Below, piece by piece: positions 59,936-64,000 of a stretch of 64,000 nucleotides of DNA. The translations under genes were made by a program, and so were the position numbers. The notes under the pieces were generated by a model, which worked only from the letters and a program-made list of their open reading frames with translations, did no database searches and was not told the DNA's origin. The DNA comes from Bradyrhizobium sp. CCGUVB1N3 (GTDB taxonomy: Bacteria > Pseudomonadota > Alphaproteobacteria > Rhizobiales > Xanthobacteraceae): contig NZ_JANADR010000001.1 of the NCBI RefSeq assembly GCF_024199925.1, positions 1,364,001 through 1,428,000 on the forward strand, written 5' to 3'. The stretch's first letter is position 1. Each line of letters starts with the position of its first letter.

Positions 59936-61477
59936 ATGGTCCACGAGTCTCCAATCCCATCCGGCCCCAGGCACGGCATGCACAAGCCATTTCGGATCGC
60001 TATCGCCGGATTCCATATTGAGTCCGTGAGTTTCCTGCCGGCCGTCTCGACCTGGGATGATTTCGAGCAGGTGGCGCTGCGCGGGGATCGCATCGTCGAA
60101 GAGCTCCGAGGCACAAACACCGTGATGGGCGGCTTCATCGAGGTCTGCGAACAGGCAAGCGTGGCGTTAGCTCCACTCGTCCACACGGCCCTCGGCGCCG
60201 TGGGTCCGGCCAGCGATGAGGCCGTCAGACGCTATGCGGACGAGATGGCATCGGGCGTCCGCGCCTTGTCGGACCTGGATGGCGTGCTGCTCTTCCTCCA
60301 CGGGGCGTGCTGGACGGCTTCCTATCCGGACCCCGAGCGCTTCATCATCGACACGGTGCGTGCCGCCCTGGGGCAGGACAAGCCCTTGATCGTCGCGTTG
60401 GACTATCATGGCAATATCGATGCAACCACGCTGCAAAACGCGACCGCGGCGTTCGCCTATCGAAAATCGCCGCATACGGATACCGGGGACACGGGACGCC
60501 GTGCCGCCATCTGCATGCTCCGCACACTGCGTGGAGAGATTTCGCCAACATGGGCGATCGCCAAGCCGGGCGTGCTCGTCCCATCGATCTTCAGCGCGAC
60601 TGCGCTGCGCCCCTTGGCGGATCTCATCGCGGAAGGCCAGCGCATCGAAGGTGACAGCCAGCGCTACACCGACATTTCGCTGATGGCCGGCTTTTCCTAT
60701 GCAGACGCGCACAATGCCGGCTTTTCGGTGCTGTGCGTCACCGACGGCGACCCCACGCGCGCCCAGGCGATCGCAGACCATCTTTCGGAACGGGTCTGGA
60801 GCCAACGGCACGCACTATCCCGGCCCTTCGAAATCTACACCGCAGAGTCGGCAGTCTCCCGGGCGTGCACAGGCCTGACGACGCGCAAGACGCAGGGGCG
60901 CCCCTACGTCCTGGTCGAGCACGCAGACCGAATGAACGACTCCACGTACCTGCTGGGGGAGCTGCTGAGGCGCGGTGTCGCGCGGGCTGCCGTGCCATTT
61001 CTCTGGGATGCGGCCGCAGCGCAGAAGGCGTTCGAGGCGGGTGTTGGTGCGTTGGTGAAGTTAAGGCTTGGCGGCCACAGTTCCGAGAAGGCGGGGCCGA
61101 CGCTGGACATCACCGCACGCGTGCAGTGGGCAGGCCTAAAATCGTACCGGGTAACGGGCTCCTACATGCATGGCATGCCTGTCGATCTGGGAATGACGGC
61201 ATTGCTTGACGTCGATGGCGTGTCGGTGAGCGTCGTCAGCGCCTTTGCATTCGCGGTCGACGGCGATGCATTCGGAGTGTTCGGGTTGCGTCCGGAAGAC
61301 TTCGACATCATCGTGCTTCGTTCAAAGACGCATTTCCGTGCCTTCTATGAGGAGGTAGCGGAGGAGATTCTGATCGTGGACACGCCGGACCATGGTGTCG
61401 CAGATCTGCGGCTCCTGCCTTACGAGCGGCTGGATACGCATCGCGTATTTCCGCTGGCTCCTGAAAGCGCCCATTGA
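59936..61477 (+). CDS. M81-family metallopeptidase (MlrC-like)
   Basis: The 513-residue protein starts IAIAGFHIESVSFLPAVSTWDDF and contains LDYHGNIDATTLQN and AFAYRKSPHTDTGDTG, motifs of the M81/MlrC family (DUF1485 region first, MlrC C-terminal domain later). MlrC cleaves linearised microcystin; other members probably act on small amides. In the family the second element near FHIES usually carries an Asn/Thr; here it is Ser-rich, a small variation. Start ATG 59936 has gggaag upstream and follows the MFS stop by 9 bases. Confidence 0.85.
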   Translation: MVHESPIPSGPRHGMHKPFRIAIAGFHIESVSFLPAVSTWDDFEQVALRGDRIVEELRGTNTVMGGFIEVCEQASVALAPLVHTALGAVGPASDEAVRRYADEMASGVRALSDLDGVLLFLHGACWTASYPDPERFIIDTVRAALGQDKPLIVALDYHGNIDATTLQNATAAFAYRKSPHTDTGDTGRRAAICMLRTLRGEISPTWAIAKPGVLVPSIFSATALRPLADLIAEGQRIEGDSQRYTDISLMAGFSYADAHNAGFSVLCVTDGDPTRAQAIADHLSERVWSQRHALSRPFEIYTAESAVSRACTGLTTRKTQGRPYVLVEHADRMNDSTYLLGELLRRGVARAAVPFLWDAAAAQKAFEAGVGALVKLRLGGHSSEKAGPTLDITARVQWAGLKSYRVTGSYMHGMPVDLGMTALLDVDGVSVSVVSAFAFAVDGDAFGVFGLRPEDFDIIVLRSKTHFRAFYEEVAEEILIVDTPDHGVADLRLLPYERLDTHRVFPLAPESAH

Positions 61478-61547
61478 TGTCGACTCAACACGAGCAGAGC
61501 GCGACAGGCGCGGATCGCCGGGCCCGCGACAGGAGAACGGACAAGCG

Positions 61548-62435
61548 ATGACCAGCAAGGTAAACGTGAGCTTGATCCAATTTGACGTCCAAGTGCTGGA
61601 GCCGGCGTCGAATCTCGAGCGAATGCAGGCCGTGATACGATCGGAGGCAAAGGCAGGCGCGCAGTTGATCGTATTCCCTGAGTTGGCGAACACGGGATAC
61701 GTGGAGCCGCTGACGCCCGGCGCCCCTTTCAGCCCGGAATCCGGCGGAGCCGAACAATATGCCTTCCGATTATTCCAGGCCGCCGAACCCGAGAACGGAC
61801 CCTTCATCACGTCGCTGTGCGACCTCGCCCGTGAGCACAGCCTCCATGTTGTCGCCGGGCTTGCCCTCCGTCACCCGGTGCAGCAGGGTGTGATGTATAA
61901 CGCATCGGTCCTGATCGGCCCTCACGGCGTGCTCGGCACCTACTCCAAGATTCATCGCTGGCATCTGGAAAAGCTATACTTCGTCGCCGGCGAGAGCATC
62001 TCGGTGCAGCAGACGATGTTGGGGCCGATTGGCATGCAGATTTGCTATGACATCCGGTTTCCGGAATTGACGCGAGCACTGATGCTGCAAGGCGCGCAGA
62101 TCGTCACGAATATTTGGGCATCGTTCCGCCCACAAGACAAACCCCTGGAAGATGAGCAGATATTCACGCACCGCGCCTACACGCGCGCGACCGAGAATGG
62201 CGTCTTCTTCCTTAGTTGCAACCGCGCCGGCACGCAGGGCAATTGCGCCTTTATGGGCCGTAGCGTCATCGTTGCGCCGGACGGCAAGATTCTCGCGCAG
62301 TCTACCTCGGAGGACGAGGACATCGTACGCGCGGAAATCGACATTGATGACGTTGCTCGCTATCGAAGCTATGTCGGGCTCGCGACAGACAGACGCGCGG
62401 ATATCTACTCGCGGTACCTGACAGCGCCCATCTGA
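61548..62435 (+). CDS. carbon-nitrogen hydrolase (nitrilase superfamily)
   Basis: The 295-residue enzyme has the full catalytic triad of the superfamily: Glu45 in VFPELANTGY, Lys134 in YSKIHRW and Cys166 in QICYDIRFPE. It should hydrolyse an amide or carbamoyl C-N bond. It is 70 bases downstream of the M81 gene on the same strand, with aggaga before ATG 61548. Together with the transporter and peptidase it suggests degradation of a compound with amide bonds; which one cannot be told. Confidence 0.88.
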   Translation: MTSKVNVSLIQFDVQVLEPASNLERMQAVIRSEAKAGAQLIVFPELANTGYVEPLTPGAPFSPESGGAEQYAFRLFQAAEPENGPFITSLCDLAREHSLHVVAGLALRHPVQQGVMYNASVLIGPHGVLGTYSKIHRWHLEKLYFVAGESISVQQTMLGPIGMQICYDIRFPELTRALMLQGAQIVTNIWASFRPQDKPLEDEQIFTHRAYTRATENGVFFLSCNRAGTQGNCAFMGRSVIVAPDGKILAQSTSEDEDIVRAEIDIDDVARYRSYVGLATDRRADIYSRYLTAPI

Positions 62436-62510
62436 AAACTCACCGCATGGCTCAACGGTGCGGCAGAGCATGGGCTGCCCGAAGACAGCATGATCGCTCA
62501 ATCGAGCCGC

Positions 62511-64000
62511 TCAATTGTTGCTGCGGTTCGCGGTCCTGAAACTCTTGATCTCCGAGACGCTGCCGTCGCGATAGGTCAGCTCCACCGAAACGACCTGCGT
62601 CGCCGGCGCGAGCTTCATGTAGAGCGGCATGCCGGCGGAGATCGCGGTGGGGTCGCGCATGTCGCAAGCAGGCATCTTCAGCACCTGGTTGGGAACCGCG
62701 GTGTCGATGCCGATGCGGACCTCGCGGATGGCGCAGCGGTAGGACACGAGGTGCGTGTAATAAACGAGCAGCCCGTTGAACTCGCGGAACGACAGCCAGC
62801 TCGTCGCGGTCATGTCGAGGATCTTGCGCTGGTCGCGGAGCAGCGCCGCCTCGGGTTCGAACTTGATCGGGAACGGACCCTGCATGTCGCCGGAGGCATC
62901 GACGTAGCGGACCTCGATGGTGCCGGCCTGCGCGTCCGGCGGCAGCTCGATCGACGGGTTCGGCAGTCGCTTGCGGGTGCGCGGGTCGAGCGTGTCGATG
63001 AAGCCGGTCTCGCGGAAGTCGCCGTTGCCCGCCATCCGCCAGGAAATGCCGAGGGTGGGATCTGCGAAGGAGAACGTAACGGTCCAGCCGCCGTTGTGGC
63101 GCGAGAAGCTCGCGATCGGCGCGTTGGTGGCCTCCTCCCTCGCCACGCGCGGCACCGAAACCGGCGGCAGCGCCGCGACCTTCTGCGGCGGATCGGCCGG
63201 CCGCGCCGCGGCGTCGGCAGCGGCCTTTGCGGCGCCGGTCAAGAAGACGTCGTCGACCATCTGATCGAAATAGACCGGCACCTGCTTGTGCTTGACGGTG
63301 TCGGCCATCTCGCTGACGAGCCGCCGCGTATGCTGCGCCACCTGCACGAGGTTCTCGCCAGGCTGCAACAGCTCCTTGGCGAAGGTGCGCGTGAACACCG
63401 AATTGGGATTGGCATCATCGTTCGACAAACGATCGAGCGCGGTCTGGCGCGGGCCGGCGGAGAACACCGAGAACACGCCTTCGGGCAATTGCATCATCGG
63501 CGCGAGTCCGCCGCCGCCGGCGACCGCACGCGTGCCGGTCCGCTCGAACGGATTGTTGCGGCAGGCGTCGAATACCAGGATCGAGGTGCGCGCCTTCTTG
63601 TTCTGGAGCCGCTCGATGATGCGGTCGGCGAGGATCGAGGAATCGCGCACCAGCTCTTCCTGGCCTTCGGTCGCCGCCGGCACGTCGGTTGGCAGCAGAT
63701 AGTTCTGGCCGGCGATCTCGAAACCGTGGCCGGCATAGAAGAAGAACGCGGTGTCGCCGGGCTCGATCGCCCTGTCGAAGGCAAGCAGCGTCTCGGTGAA
63801 CTGCTGGCGGCTCTGGTTCTCGGCCACCATCACGGAGAAGCCGAGCTGCTTCAGCGTATCGCCCATGGTGCGGGCGTCGTTGACGGCCTTGAGTAGCTTC
63901 GGAACGTTCCTGTAGTCGTTATTGCCGATCACGAGCGCGACGCGCTTTTCGGCATGCGCGGGGGCGGCGAGCGCCGTCAGACTGGCGGCGATGCCAAGGG
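62511..64000 (-). CDS. secreted caspase-family protease (partial, 5' end outside window)
   Basis: The frame runs to the window edge; the last codons read look like the end of a signal peptide (LTALAAPAHA followed by EKRVALVIGNNDY), so the real start lies beyond 64000. The N-terminal peptidase C14 domain has the catalytic His in FFYAGHGFEI (codon 63726-63728) and the Cys in LVFDACRNNPF (codon 63561-63563). A long C-terminal half of unassigned beta-rich sequence follows. Such periplasmic metacaspase-like proteins are common in rhizobia; their substrates are unknown. It converges with the hydrolase gene. Confidence 0.85.
   Translation of the reverse strand, partial: LGIAASLTALAAPAHAEKRVALVIGNNDYRNVPKLLKAVNDARTMGDTLKQLGFSVMVAENQSRQQFTETLLAFDRAIEPGDTAFFFYAGHGFEIAGQNYLLPTDVPAATEGQEELVRDSSILADRIIERLQNKKARTSILVFDACRNNPFERTGTRAVAGGGGLAPMMQLPEGVFSVFSAGPRQTALDRLSNDDANPNSVFTRTFAKELLQPGENLVQVAQHTRRLVSEMADTVKHKQVPVYFDQMVDDVFLTGAAKAAADAAARPADPPQKVAALPPVSVPRVAREEATNAPIASFSRHNGGWTVTFSFADPTLGISWRMAGNGDFRETGFIDTLDPRTRKRLPNPSIELPPDAQAGTIEVRYVDASGDMQGPFPIKFEPEAALLRDQRKILDMTATSWLSFREFNGLLVYYTHLVSYRCAIREVRIGIDTAVPNQVLKMPACDMRDPTAISAGMPLYMKLAPATQVVSVELTYRDGSVSEIKSFRTANRSNN

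Noticed and set aside
1..64000. CRISPR array, prophage, secretion system or toxin-antitoxin locus
   Set aside because: I found no regularly spaced repeats, phage structural genes, secretion ATPases or recognisable toxin-antitoxin pairs on either strand.

Overview
The window is GC-rich chromosomal DNA from an alphaproteobacterium. Gene content and protein wording point to Bradyrhizobium or a close relative. The evidence is porin-like small proteins, a rhizobial-type PHA synthase, tandem Omp25/31-like beta-barrels, FixK/FNR-type boxes, a sigma-EcfG-type promoter and palindromic intergenic repeats. This assignment is inference; no 16S sequence is present.

Layout. 1-6.1 kb: small membrane proteins, a GST, a PilZ protein, tRNA-Glu, a PilZ relic, a fatty acid desaturase, a PrsW-type protease and an HdeD-like protein. 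6.1-7.4 kb: a DAHP synthase gene preceded by what looks like a complete attenuator (promoter, aromatic-rich leader peptide, mutually exclusive hairpins, terminator). 7.5-10.7 kb: the EF-P module (epmB, epmA, efp). 10.7-20.5 kb: an M23 peptidase, an orphan amino-acid binding protein, a MarR regulator divergent from AhpD-like and cupin genes around a perfect palindrome, a lytic transglycosylase, a class II aldolase, an SDR and recJ.

20.5-37.1 kb looks accessory. It holds a domain-inverted chemotaxis-like protein, two decayed transposase genes, a repeated gene fragment, a meta-pathway type outer membrane protein, two large arylsulfatases, their formylglycine-generating enzyme (FGE), a GST and a four-domain heme/cupredoxin/copper nitrite reductase fusion. 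Both sulfatases and the FGE have FixK/FNR-type boxes upstream. The region lies between recJ and the glpX-hom-aminotransferase genes, which are often neighbours in related bacteria, so it may be an insertion.

37.1-49.6 kb is mainly core metabolism: HAD dehalogenase, glpX, hom, aminotransferase, phaC, argC, paiB-like, dedA-like and parE. 49.7-56.1 kb has a decayed copy of the parE 3' end and then four tandem beta-barrel genes. Each of the four has the same promoter-like element at fixed spacing and its own GC-rich terminator; an SDR and a fifth, inverted beta-barrel gene follow. 56.3-62.4 kb is a catabolic-looking cluster: FAD monooxygenase and LysR, divergent from MFS transporter, M81 peptidase and nitrilase-family hydrolase. 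The window ends inside a secreted caspase-family gene.

Most noteworthy: (1) the aromatic leader/attenuator ahead of DAHP synthase, probably on a leaderless transcript; (2) the shared FixK-type control of the sulfatases and their O2-dependent maturase; (3) the four-domain NirK fusion; (4) the tandem beta-barrel array with cloned promoters.
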